Below are positions 11,587 to 21,839 of a DNA stretch of 64,000 nt, piece by piece. The first letter of the stretch is position 1, and each line of letters begins with the position of its first letter. Position numbers and translations under genes: made by a program. Source of the stretch: Euryodendron excelsum (Eukaryota > Streptophyta > Magnoliopsida > Ericales > Pentaphylacaceae); the NCBI GenBank assembly GCA_033060915.1, contig CM065387.1, forward strand, positions 33,909,001 through 33,973,000. Direction: 5' to 3'. The notes beneath the pieces were generated by a model, which had not been told where the DNA came from, did not search any database, and saw only the letters and a list, made by a program, of their open reading frames with translations.

Positions 11587-12272
11587 CAATACACATGGGC
11601 AAAATATCTGCATTTGGCACAGCAATAAACCCAGTATGACAAATCCACTTTATGATTACAGATTTGGCAGTCCGTCTTCAAAGAGGTATATCTAGATGGA
11701 TGAGAAACGTTGAGGGTGAGAGAGTGAGCATGATCACTACATCGGATGGATCTGGGTAATGAAGCACATGCCTAGCTGACCCAGAATCCGCAGGTGTTAC
11801 AGAGAAAGGAGGCATCTGATCTATTTTCTCTGCCGCAAGCATCACAGTGAAAAAAGGCTGGCTTCTGCATGGGGGTCAGTGGGTGCTCGTGATGTCTATT
11901 GTCCTCAATCCGCTGTTGAATCCAGCATTCAACCGAAGCAGAAGCTGCGCTGACATTAAAATTGCAGGATATCGAGCGACAAGAGTAGTGGAGTGTTTGA
12001 AGCTTTCCACTGCAGGCAGAACATTTGTTGGATTCAGAGACCTCCTCTGAACACCGATCAAAATCAAGAAGGTGATCAGAGTGCAAGTAGTGTTTGACCT
12101 TCGGAGGTAGATCTGCACAAATTTTGTGCAAGAAAAACTGGCACAGGCTGCAACTGTAGGAAGGACCAGTTATTGGTTGCTCACACCAACTGCAGAGATT
12201 CTCCACACCCTCGCTCCTGTTTTCTTCATTGAGGCTCAATGTATGCTCATGGCTAAAATGATGTAGTGCCAT
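11587..12272 (-). pseudogene. DC1-domain protein pseudogene, first exon
   Basis: The 5' exon of the DC1 gene continued at 4861-3644. Start chosen at ATG 12272 (MALHHFSHEH), which matches the usual DC1 N-terminus HFSHEHxL; the 13 upstream codons are a translated GA repeat. Finger blocks are CSWCEQPI..CSLCQFFLHKIC, CSACSGKL..CRSISCNFNV and CDACGREN..CNTCGFW. An in-frame TAG at 11772-11774 falls inside the next finger; the frame then continues without further stops (ACASLPRSI, CQICNHKVD, CCAKCRYFAH) to the Copia-1 insertion. Lesions in order are nonsense codon, transposon and downstream frameshift, so the gene is dead as it stands. A partial second copy lies at 15789-16210. Confidence 0.85.
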
Positions 12273-12330
12273 CTCTCTCTCTCTCTCTCTCTCACGCGCG
12301 CGCCGGCGCACGGGAGGAGGTCTTGAATGA
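12273..12330 (-). other. GA-repeat 5' leader of the DC1 pseudogene
   Basis: Directly upstream of the start codon (minus strand) is a (GA)n run read as TCTC on the plus strand at 12273-12291, then a CG-rich patch CACGCGCGCGCC. GA repeats next to plant start codons are common in 5' leaders. No clear TATA box was identified. Confidence 0.5.
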
Positions 12331-13696
12331 AAAGCAGCTGTACTGGTTGTATGCGGTACATCTTTTTAAGACTAGGCCAGTAAGGCCATCCGCTGTTAGG
12401 CCCCTAATTTTTTTAAGACTCTACTCCAATAGTATTAAAATTTACCTGCAATAGTAAAAGTGGTGCAAAATTTCTACATCTTTTTTTTTTCTTCCCCTTA
12501 GATGTTTCAAGTTTTTTAAGACTCCAAAATTTTTAAAACTTTATATGCTACAGTGGAAGTGTCACATAATTTTTAGATCTACGTACCTTTTTTTTTAAAA
12601 ATAAGGTCTTGATCTAGATGAGAAAAAAAAACTCGTTAAAAAAAGATGGTCCAAAATTAACTACAATAGTTTAAAAAGAAAACACTCAATTTAACTAACA
12701 AAATTAAAAAAGTTAAATTGTGAAATAACTGTTTTTAAGGCCCCAAATTGTTTAAAACCTTACATTCTATAATTAATGCTTCATATAAGTTCTAAAAATT
12801 TTTTTTTTAGACGAAAAAGGCACTAGTCCATATGAGAAAAAAATGCCCTATAAAAAGAAGACTCAATATCAAGTAAACTAATCAACTTCAAATAAAAAAA
12901 AACGCTGCATTAGCGCTACTAAAAGATTGTAAATAAATAAATGGAATATTGAATGACGGAAAAAAATATTTTAATTTAGTATATATGTGTTGTAATATTG
13001 AAGTAGAGGGTTGGGATTTGGAACCTTGAACAAGGGGTTAATGTTACTTGGCTCTAGTTTTGATGTGGATTTTTTTAACAAAAATAATATCTTAGTACAT
13101 CATAAAAAAAGAATTATTTCCTCTTAAATTAAGTGAACGGTACAATGCGTCTCGCATTTGCTATCCTAAGAGAATTCGAGCCATTACCTCTGCAATTGAT
13201 TTTTTTGTTTTTGTTTTTGTTTGTTACGTCGGAATCGGAACCTCTACAACCGACAAACACATATACACAAACTAGAGGACTAGCTCCTCACTTAGGCTAT
13301 CCCAACCTCTACAGTTGAGTTAATCGTCAATGCTGCTATTGAATCACAGGGATTTTAGCTTTTATTGTCAACTAAGGTATTATTTAATAGTCATATTTGT
13401 TGGGTGATTCACTTTTATTTTCAATGTATATCTATGGGTAACCCATAGGTCCCATACTCGCCTTTTTGAGTTGTGCCTCTTCCAAGTTCCCGCCTCTTCG
13501 AACTAGACTGGAAGGGCTACAGGCAATAGCCTCTTTGGGTTAGAAAGACAGATTTTTAGGGGTTAGTTGGCTGGTCAAATGCTTTCTTGAGGTTTTTATA
13601 ATCCCTCAATTTTTATTTTCTCTATATAAGCGTTTCAACTTTTAAAACTAAAGCAATGTAGTCCAACACTAAAATAAAAGGTCAAAAAAAGTTAAA

Positions 13697-14042
13697 CGTT
13701 AATTATACTTTAAACCCCTTGGTTATGACTTAATATTATTTTATCTCATAGGACAAAGTTATTACATTTTCACCCCTAAACTATTGGAATTTATGTAGAT
13801 ACTATTAACAAAATAAAATAAAAACAAATTAACCAAATAAATAACCATTTAATATTTTAGTTTTAAATTTTGAAACGAAACTGCCTATTGTCATATTTGA
13901 TAGAACTAAAAAAATTTCAAAAGTATTTTCTATGATAACATATAAAAAAGAGATTAACAATGTGAATAAGATACAAAGATCTTGTGAGAAATAAGAGACA
14001 AGTAGGCATATATTTTTTTTACTTTTCTCAAGATTTATATAA

Positions 14043-14117
<75 letters not shown>

Positions 14118-14170
14118 CATATATATATATATATATATAAAGTCACAAGCAAAACTACCCTCACGATCTA
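13697..14170. repeat. Insertion private to copy A, MITE-like start
   Basis: Copy B reads straight through this point (TTAATTATAACTATTGTAGAAG near 31430-31450), whereas copy A has about 460 extra bases. The left end resembles the left end of the 16489-16843 element (TTAATTA, then TATGACTTAATATTA against TATGACTCAATATTA). The right half holds a CT repeat and an AT repeat. The right terminus was not defined. Confidence 0.5.
14046..14139 (+). repeat. Long (CT)n then (AT)n microsatellite
   Basis: About 35 CT units at 14046-14115, then CCAC and about 10 AT units at 14119-14139. Open frames across it on both strands are repeat artefacts made of SLSL or RERE. Confidence 0.95.
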
Positions 14171-14579
14171 ATAGTTGTAGAAGGAGAATGATGATAAGGG
14201 TTGTAAGTACATATTTTTCCAAAGGTAATTAGTTCAGGTGTTGATATGCCAAACCTTATCAAGTTTAGATAAAATTTTCATTTTTTATTATTTATTTTTA
14301 GAATTAATTATATTTAACACCCCTACATTTTTACCATAATCTCACTTTAATCGCTATATCTTTTCCTTGTACATCAACAGCTATTGGTTTTGTCAAGAAG
14401 CAATGGTAACTCTTCGCCACCTGTAGTGTTCTACACAAACGCAAGTTGGTCACACAACAATCACCTCACTTTCAAAGGATAAAATAGGCATTTCACGTGT
14501 CAATTTCTCTCTCTTCTATTTTCTTTCCCCCTTCGGCTGTCCCCCTTTTTGCATCCAACATTTAACCCAAGGAAATAAT

Positions 14580-15788
14580 TTGTCTAATTGGAACTGTAAA
14601 AAAAAATAGATCCTCCCATCTCTGGAGGAGTATCCTAAAAACCAAGAACACTCTCTTAAAAGGTACTAAATGGATAGTTGGTAATGGTAAAAACATTTCT
14701 TTTTGGTATGACTGGTGGTTTGGAGATAAGCTCCTTAATCTGTGCCATGTTACTCAAATTAGTGCTGTCATTAAAGTTAGTGAGGTCTTGAGGGAAGATG
14801 GAGATTGGGATTTTAACAAACTCAGCCAAATCCTCCCCCAACCAATTGTGAGGAAAATTCAGAGCATGCACATTCCCTGGTATGCATCTTATCCTGATTT
14901 TCCTTCTTGGAAAGGTACTCAAAATGGCTCTTTTAATGTCTCTTCTGCCTAAAAGCTGATAAATGATAAAGAAACTGAATCTTTTGATTGGATTTGATTA
15001 TGGAAACTGGATATTCCCCAAAAAATCATCCCTGGAGAATTGTTTTTGCTGTTGCCTTATGAAAAATCTGGAAAAGCAGAAACTTGATGGTTTTTGAAAA
15101 AACTTCTTTGAATACTCAAGAGAATATCAAAAAAATCCTTGAGTTTGCCGAGGAAATACAAGGGGCTTTCCTACCCTTAGAACCCAGTTATAATAAAGAA
15201 ACCAGGCTAATCAAATGGTATTTTCCCTCTGTAGGTAAGATAAAGTTGAACACTGACGGATGCTTGAAGGGGAATCCGGGGACAACTGGATTCAGAGGCC
15301 TATTTAGAGATGAAAAGGGAAGCTGGATCAGTGGTTATTTTGGAAAGCTTGTGGATTATACTAGCTTAGAAGCTGAGTTTTGGGGAATCTACAGAGGAAT
15401 CATTACAATATTTCAGAAAGGGCTAAGTGAAATTGAGATTGAATAAGATTCCTAGGCTGCTATCAACTTTATCAAGGAAGGAGCTACTCTTACCTCTCCC
15501 TACAGAGCACTTGTTGAGGATGCTAGATTTTTGTTACAAAGATGCAAGTGTAGTAACAAGCACACCCTTTGTAAAGGAAATCAGTGTGCTGATGCATTAG
15601 CAAATATGGGAGTAGATCAACAGGAAGATTTGGTGGTCCTTGATGACCCCCCAACTCAACTCTTAAGTCTGCTTATCGCAAATATGATTGTCTCTTTTGT
15701 AAGGGTTTAATCCCTTCTCTTTTGTTTCTTTTTTTTGTTATGTTTCTAGTCGTTGTGTTTAATTTCGATGTACCAAAAAAAAAAAAAA
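14580..15788 (+). pseudogene. Truncated LINE (L1-type) fragment with poly(A)
   Basis: The C-terminal part of a non-LTR retrotransposon ORF2. From about 14615 the frame reads HLWRSILKTKN and WIVGNGKNISFWYDWW, typical of the zinc-binding region after the RT. Stops interrupt it at about 14949 and 14996, then a deletion leads to an RNase H-like domain (15084-15446, continuing past a stop to about 15700) with KLNTDGCLKGNPG, LEAEFWGI and NQCADALANMG; those D, E and D positions fit the plant RNase H fold. The fragment ends in CGATGTACC plus A14 (15775-15788), the expected LINE tail. The RT core is absent, as in 5'-truncated insertions. It abuts the truncated DC1 copy B directly. Confidence 0.8.
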
Positions 15789-16210
15789 GCTGCGTAGACA
15801 CCAAAAATGCAGGAACCCGAGAAACAACCGTACTAGTATACTTGAAGTTTTCCACTGCAGGCACAACATTTAATGAATCCAGAAAACTCCTTTGGACAGG
15901 GACAGAACTAAGAATTTTATTGACGGGTGACCTAATTAAAGTTTTTTTGAATTCTTGAAGGTTGAGGTAAGATTTTTTAAATTTTGAGAGGGCCAATGTA
16001 CAATTATGTTGTCATAAATACCTAAAATTTATGGAATCTAAATAGGATTTTGTCAATGTAGGGGGGCCATGGCCCCCATTATCTGCTCCTTGTTCCGTCA
16101 CTGCCTCTGGACACCGATAGAAATCAAGAAGGTGATCAGGGTGCAAGTGGTGTTTGATCTTCAGAGTTAGATCTGCACAAATTTTGTGCAAGATTTTCTG
16201 GATGTATGCG
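15789..16210 (-). pseudogene. Second, partial DC1 gene copy
   Basis: A fragment of DC1 exon 1, parallel to 11946-12135. On the minus strand it reads ILHKICADLTLKIKHHLH and DHLLDFYRCPE, then a 207-bp MITE, then FIKCCACSGKLQVY followed by a stop. Compared with 11587-12272 it lacks the N-terminus (sequence upstream of about 16200 jumps to the former 5' flank) and everything past the point where the LINE poly(A) begins. It cannot encode a working protein. Confidence 0.82.
15897..16103. mobile_element. hAT-like MITE inside DC1 copy B
   Basis: 207 bp. Ends are CAGGGACAGAAC and, as reverse complement of the right end, CAGTGACGGAAC: a 12-bp imperfect TIR. It is flanked by 8-bp near-duplicates CCTTTGGA (15889-15896) and CCTCTGGA (16104-16111). 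CAGxG-type TIRs with 8-bp target duplications are the hAT hallmark. DC1 copy A has the uninterrupted site CCTCTGAA near 12045. It contains no coding sequence. Confidence 0.82.
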
Positions 16211-16488
16211 GTATATCTTTTTTTTATTACTAGGCCAAGTAAGGCACTCCCCTTAGGCTCTTATATATATATATATATATATTTTAGAGTAATGTTATGC
16301 AAATAAAAAATTCAAACAAAATTTCTATACAAAATGATATTTCTAAATGATAGACTTTCACTTGAAAACAAAGACCTATCATAATGGCTTTTACGTACAA
16401 AACAGCCATTGTCACATTATTTTGTATGCAAATTTTGTATGAATTAACATTTTTTTTTGTCTTTAAGATTCCAATATATTAAAATTTA
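16211..16488. other. Copy B flank, no gene
   Basis: AT-rich former 5' flank of DC1 copy B with an (AT)n run at 16263-16282. About 16290-16450 (ATGCAAATAAAAAATTC..GAATTAACATTTT) has no match in copy A and may be a further small insertion, but its ends were not clear. Confidence 0.5.
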
Positions 16489-16843
16489 GGTTAATTACAT
16501 GTAGACCTTATCGACTATGACTCAATATTACTTTACTCCCTTAAACTAAAAAAGTGGACATGTTAAACCTCTTAAACTATGGCAATTCAAATTTTTGTAA
16601 ATACAGCAAAGAAAAATTCTTTTCTTTCTTTCCTGAATAGAAGGGCATTTTTTTTAAGTCTATCATTTTTTTCATCCTGCGCAAATCACGTGATGATTTT
16701 CTATTAGCATTTCAAACATTGTCTAACGGAAGGGTCTAAATTGATACAATTTCATACTTAAAAGGGTTAACTCATTGGGTTTTTTAATGAAGGGGAGTGA
16801 AGTGATACTAACTTATAGTTGAGGGGTCTCTATGTAATTAACC
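16489..16843. mobile_element. 355-bp TIR element (MITE)
   Basis: Left end GGTTAATTACATGTAGACC and right end, reverse-complemented, GGTTAATTACATAGAGACC. The inverted similarity runs on with mismatches for about 45 bp. The flanks TAAAATTTA and TAAAAATTT are consistent with a target duplication of about 9 bp. The homologous site in copy A (ATTAAAATTTACCTGC near 12435) is empty. There is no coding potential. TIR length and TSD size point to a Mutator-like MITE, but that is inference. Confidence 0.75.
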
Positions 16844-17290
16844 CTAAAAATTTTACATGTTATAGTAAAAGTTTTACCAAATTTGTACATCTTTGTTTTC
16901 CCCTTCCCCTTAGGCTCTCAAGTTTTTTAAGGCCCCAAATTTTTGAGACTTTACATGCTACAGTGAAAGTTTTACATGTATTTTTTTAAAATATGGTCCT
17001 GATCTAGATGGGAAAAAAAAGTTCGTTAAAAAAAGAAGATCTAAGTTAACTACATTAATTAAAAAAACACTCAGTTTAACTAACAAATAAAAATTTAAAT
17101 TGTGAAATAAATTTTTTTTGAATGCCTCAAATTGTTTAAAACTTTACATTTTATAATTAATGCGCTATATAAGTTCTACAATTTTTTTTTGGACAAAAAA
17201 AAAAAAATGCACTAGTCCATTGAGAAAAAATTTCCTATAAAAAGAAGACCCAATATCAACTAGACTAGTCAACTAAACAAAAAAAGCTGC

Positions 17291-17650
17291 TTAACACTAA
17301 TAAATTGAACAAAAAATATTTGTGGGATCCAAAATTTTTTAAAAACTTATATACTATTGTGAATGCTGTATGTAATTTCTACATCTTTCTTTTAAAAAAA
17401 GAACGTTGTGCCAATGGAGGAAAAAAAAGGTTCAAAATCAACACACAAATCAATTTGAGAAGAAGGGAAAACGGGTGTAACCAAAAAATCTAAATTTTTT
17501 TGTAATAAACTAAAAATGTAAAAGTTTCATTTAAAACGCACTTTAGGCATCAAATATTCTTGATTGGGCCATGATTGGATGAGCAATATCGACAATCACA
17601 TTATTTTTTATTGTTGTTTTTTGATACGAACCCATCAAATTATTGGAACC
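17291..17650. other. Copy B-side DNA before Copia-2, no gene
   Basis: AT-rich with repeated phrases such as AAAATTTTTTAAAAACTT resembling nearby flank (12520, 16920). The 62-codon frame here has no signature. It ends in GAACC (17646-17650), the left target-site copy of Copia-2. Confidence 0.6.
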
Positions 17651-18010
17651 TGTTATATAAGTAAATAAGACAGAAAAATAAATAAACACAAAATATGTAT
17701 CGTGGATAGTTCTTCAGGAACTATCAAATATTTATCATAGTTATTCTTCAGGAATATTTAGGGTTGATCTTCTGGACCACCCAAAATATTATTGCCAATA
17801 ATAATACAACATAATATTTACAACTCACCTAGACAGCTCTTTCTTCTCCTTCCTCTCTCTTCTTCCTCTCTTCTCCTCTCTTTTTTTCTCTCTGCTGAGA
17901 GGCTCTCTAAGCCTCTCTATTTATAGATACAAGAAGAAGAGAGAGAATAAGGGGGGAGGGGGCTACGGAAGGGATGGCGGCTTATAGCCGCCGTCATCCC
18001 ATACGTCACA
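17651..18010 (-). repeat. Copia-2 3' LTR
   Basis: 360 bp, TG..CA ends. The only difference from the other LTR is A instead of G in GGGGGCTACGG near 17965. On the element strand, TATAAATAG lies at 17927-17919. A perfect 8-bp hairpin GATAGTTC-TTCAG-GAACTATC lies at 17705-17725, with a weaker one sharing the TTCAG loop some 40 bp on. GGCGGC/GCCGCC forms another inverted repeat near 17972-17992. Confidence 0.96.
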
Positions 18011-18023
18011 CTCCCCCTGGGAT
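18011..18023 (-). promoter_or_regulatory. Copia-2 polypurine tract
   Basis: On the element strand CCAGGGGGAG immediately precedes the 3' LTR start TGTGACGTATGG. This is the expected place and composition for plus-strand priming. 18024-18152 is noncoding. Confidence 0.88.
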
Positions 18024-18152
18024 GACCTATTGAGTATGTTAAAACTGCCTCATTAAAACCTTGCTAGGAAAAACCCAGTGGGAAAAAAACCATAGCGAAG
18101 GAAAAAGAGTACAGTACTTAACTCCCCCTGAAGAATAAGAAAATTATCTATT

Positions 18153-21100
18153 TCATAAAAGATTTCTGAGACGGCGCATACCAATACCATGCACAAGCTT
18201 TTCAAATGTTGCAGTTGGTAATGCCTTAGTAAATAAGTCGGCCAAATTATCACTAGACCGTATTTGCTGAACATCAAGATCACCACTTTTCTGGAGCTCA
18301 TGTGTATGGAAGAACTTTGGAGAAATATGCTTCGTTCTGTCACCTTTAATGTAGCCTCCCTTAATCTGTGCAATACAAGCTGCATTATCCTCGTATAATA
18401 TCGTCGATGTATCTTTGATTGTAGATAATCCGCAACTTTCTTGAATATGTTGAATCATAGATCTTAGCCAGATACACTCTCGGCTTGCTTCATGAATTGC
18501 AATTATCTCAGAATGATTTGAAGAAGTTGCAGTTAATGTTTGCTTCACTGATCGCCAGGATATAGCAGTGTTACCATAAGTAAACACATACCTAGTTTGA
18601 GATCTAGCTTTATGAGGATCAGAAAGGTAGCCAGCATCTGCATAGCCAATCAATTCATGTTGTGACTCTTTGGAATAAAATAATCCCATATCAGTTGTCC
18701 CTCGTAGGTAACGCAGTATATGTTTCACTCCTTTCCAATGTCTTTGTGTTGGTGCAGAACTGTATCGTGCCAATAAGTTGACGGAGAATGCTATATCAGG
18801 TCTTGTACAATTGGCAAGATACATAAGGGCACCAATTGCACTAAGATATGGTACTTCAGGACCAAGAAGTTCTTCACCGTCATCTTGAGGACGGAAAATA
18901 TCTTTATGTACGTCGAGTGAACGGACAACCATTGGAGAACTTAATGGATGAGCTTTGTCCATGTAAAACCGCGTTAAAACCTTTTCAGTATATGCTGATT
19001 GATGGACAAGAATTCCATTGGATGAGTGCTCAATCTGTAATCCAAGACAATACTTGGTTTTTCCAAGATCTTTCATTTCAAACTCCTTCTTTAAATCACG
19101 AGCAGATGTTGTCAGTTCTTCAGAAGTTCCAACAAGAGTCAAATCATCGACATAGACTGCAATAATAGCAAATCCAGATTCTGATTTCTTAATAAAAACG
19201 CATGGACAAATTGTATTATTCACATATCCATTTTGCAATAGATATTCACTAAGACGATTGTACCACATGCGTCCAGATTGTTTTAACCCATACAGCGATC
19301 GTTGAAGCTTGATAGAATATAAGCTTCTAGATGAAATATGTGCTTCAGGCATTTTAAATCCTTCAGGAATTTTCATATATATATCATTATCTAATTCACC
19401 ATACAAGTAGGCTGTCACGACGTCCATCAGACGCATATCCAGTCCTTCTGAGACTGATAAACTAATTAAGAATCTAAACGTAATGGCATCCATTACAGGA
19501 GAGTATGTCTCATCATAATCAATACCAGGTCTCTGCGAGAAACCTTGTGCTACGAGTCGGGCTTTATATCGTACTATTTCATTTTTCTCATTTCGTTTTC
19601 GTACGAATACCCATTTATATCCAACAGGTTTCACATCTTCAGGTGTGTGGACTACAGGTCCAAATACTTTACGTTGTGCTAATGAGTGTAATTCTGCCTC
19701 AATAGCTTCTTTCCATTTTGGCCAATCAATTCTACGTCGACATTCGTCGACTGTCTGTGGTTCAGTCTCTTCATTACTTCTGGTAATGCCAAGAGCTACT
19801 TTAAATGAAAATATGTTGTCGACAACAATCTTATTTCTTTTCTAGCTTTCTCCTGTATTCATATAACTTAATGAGATCTCATTATTTTCAGGTACCATAT
19901 CATTTACAGGAGATATCTCTTCAGGAGGTTTCTCTTCTGGGAATTCTTCTTCAGGATTCTCTTCTTCAGGAAGTTTAGATATTGTGTTCTCTTCAGGAGC
20001 ACCAACTTGCTTATGCATTGTTTCTTGTGTCTTCCTTTTTCTAGGAACCGTGTCTTTTGCACCGACAGGCCTCCTACGCTTCAAGCGTGTTTTAGATTCA
20101 TTTGCTGCTGTACTAATAGATTGTCCTACAGGGACATCAATACGTGCTGGAGTATTAGCAGCTGGTATATGTGATTTTGTCACATTCTTTGTGTCGGTGA
20201 AGGCATCAGGCAATTGATTTGCAATTGTCTGTAAATGAATAATTCTGTGAATTTCTGATTCACATTGACTTGTTCGAGGATCAAGGTGAGACATTGTTGC
20301 AATATTCCAACTGATCTCTCGTTGTTTTTCTAATTGCGTCCTTTCTCCCCCTAATGGTGGGAAGACTAACTCATCAAAATGACAATCCGCGAAACGTGCC
20401 TTGAAGACATCACCTGTTAAGGGTTCCAAATATCTAATAATAGATGGAGAATCAAAACCAACATAAATTCCAAGTCTACGTTGGGGACCCATTTTAGTAC
20501 GCTGTGGGGGTGAGATAGGGACATATACAGCACAACCAAAAACTCGTAAGTGAGAAATATTTGGTTGCTGACCAATAACAAGTTGTAATGGTGAGTACTG
20601 ATGGTAAGCAGTTGGTCGGACTCTAACCAAAGATGCAGCATGCAATATGGCATGTCCCCAAGCAGAAACAGGTAATTTTGTTTTCATAAGTAAAGGTCGA
20701 GCAATTAATTGGAGCCGTTTTATAAACGCTTAAGCAAGACCATTTTGTGTATGTGTGTGGGCAACTGGGTGTTCAACATCAATCCCTATTGACATACAAT
20801 AATCATCAAAGGTTTGAGATGTAAATTCTCCAGCATTATCTAGTCGTATCGACTTGATTGGGTAATCTGAAAATTGTGCCCGTAAGCGAATAATTTGAGT
20901 AAGCAGTCTAGCAAAAGCAATATTACGGGTTTAGAAAGCAAACAAACATGTGACCACCGTGTAGATGCATCTATTAAAACCATGAAATAACGAAATGGTC
21001 CACATGGAGGATGTATTGGCCCACAGATATCCCCGTGAATTCTGTGTAAGAATGATGGGGACTCAAGAATTACCTTGGAAGGAGATGGTTTGACAATTAA

Positions 21101-21727
21101 TTTCCCCTGTGAACAGGCAGCACATGTATAATCATGTGACAACAGAATCTTCAGGTTCTTTAACGGATGTCCATGTGAATTGTCAATAATTCGACGCATC
21201 ATGGTTGACCCTGGATGACCCAAACGATCATGCCATAGTATAAAATTCTTTGGGTCAAAGCACTTCTGGTGCATCACTACAGGTGATTCTTCTGCTCTTA
21301 TAGAAGTATAATATAATCCAGAAGACAATGCAGCAAGTTTTTCTGATATATATTTCTTTCCTGAAATATAAGCAATAATGTAGAGTTGTTCTACATTATC
21401 TGCATTCGTCGTCTCAATATGATATCCATTATGACGTATATCTTTAAAACTAATCAAATTTCGTGTAGATTTTGTAGAATACAATGCATCATCAATGCAT
21501 AACTTTGTTCCTCTTGGCAATATTATATTGGCCCTTCCGGAGCCTTCAATTAATTTTGTTGTGCCAGAGATTGTCTTGACATTAGCTTCAAGTAATGTCA
21601 AGTGTGAGAAATATTTTTTCTCGCGAAGAATTGTGTGTGTTGTTCCACTGTCTACCAGACATATGGCTTCACCATTCATTTTAGATATATTCAACGCGTT
21701 GATATGATCCATGTATCTATATAACAT
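18153..21727 (-). pseudogene. Copia-2 pol, two stops and a frameshift
   Basis: Starts at ATG 21727 (MLYRYMDHIN) and ends at 18153. Protease: CLVDSGTTHTIL, motif intact. GAG-pre-integrase: LWHDRLGHPG. Integrase: first Asp in IHGDICGPI. One extra base near 20930 then shifts the frame; in the restored register RLDNAGEF carries the second Asp, and the codon for the third catalytic residue (Glu of NGLAE) is TAA at about 20729. The frame reopens at 20687, where a proline/glutamate-rich spacer ends in TAG at 19842-19844; a long open frame (19634-18153 plus its upstream extension) then carries RT (YVDDLTLVG) and RNase H, ending LADLFTKALP. RT and RNase H look whole. The TAG fits a G-to-A change in TGG. 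Confidence 0.93.
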
Positions 21728-21839
21728 ATTAAATGTGCTTAATTAAAACATGATCATTTATTACAAAGACAAGCAGATAAATGAAACATTACACAAGCTG
21801 ATAAGAAACAACATAAACTAGAACAAATAGACAAGAAAA
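21728..21839 (-). other. Copia-2 gag-pol spacer
   Basis: 112 bp between the gag stop and the pol ATG. The two frames are not in register, so pol would need a frameshift, reinitiation or a spliced RNA. No known frameshift signal was identified. Confidence 0.6.

Larger units (their letters stand above)
11940..14550. repeat. Segmental duplication, copy A
   Basis: From DC1 exon 1 through its upstream flank, this block is matched in order by pieces of copy B: 11940-12900 with 15789-17290, 13045-13115 with 24316-24390, and 13120-14550 with 30971-31810. Shared landmarks include TATGCGGTA.ATCTTTTT, GGCTCTAGTTTTGAT, CTAGAGGACTAGCTCCTCAC and AACTCTTCGCCACCT. Copy A has its own insertions at about 13463-13600 and 13697-14170. 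Confidence 0.8.
15789..17290. repeat. Segmental duplication, copy B (left part)
   Basis: Matches 11940-12910 in order: the DC1 exon piece, the TGTATGCGGTATATC flank, CCTTAGGCTCTCAAGTTTTTTAAG against the copy A counterpart near 12497, and the ATGAGAAAAAA..CCTATAAAAAGAAGAC phrase near 17220 against 12830. Two small elements interrupt it and are absent from copy A. Confidence 0.78.

Noticed and set aside
13829..14232. ORFs of RERERE or SLSLSL
   Set aside because: Pure translation of the (CT)n microsatellite.
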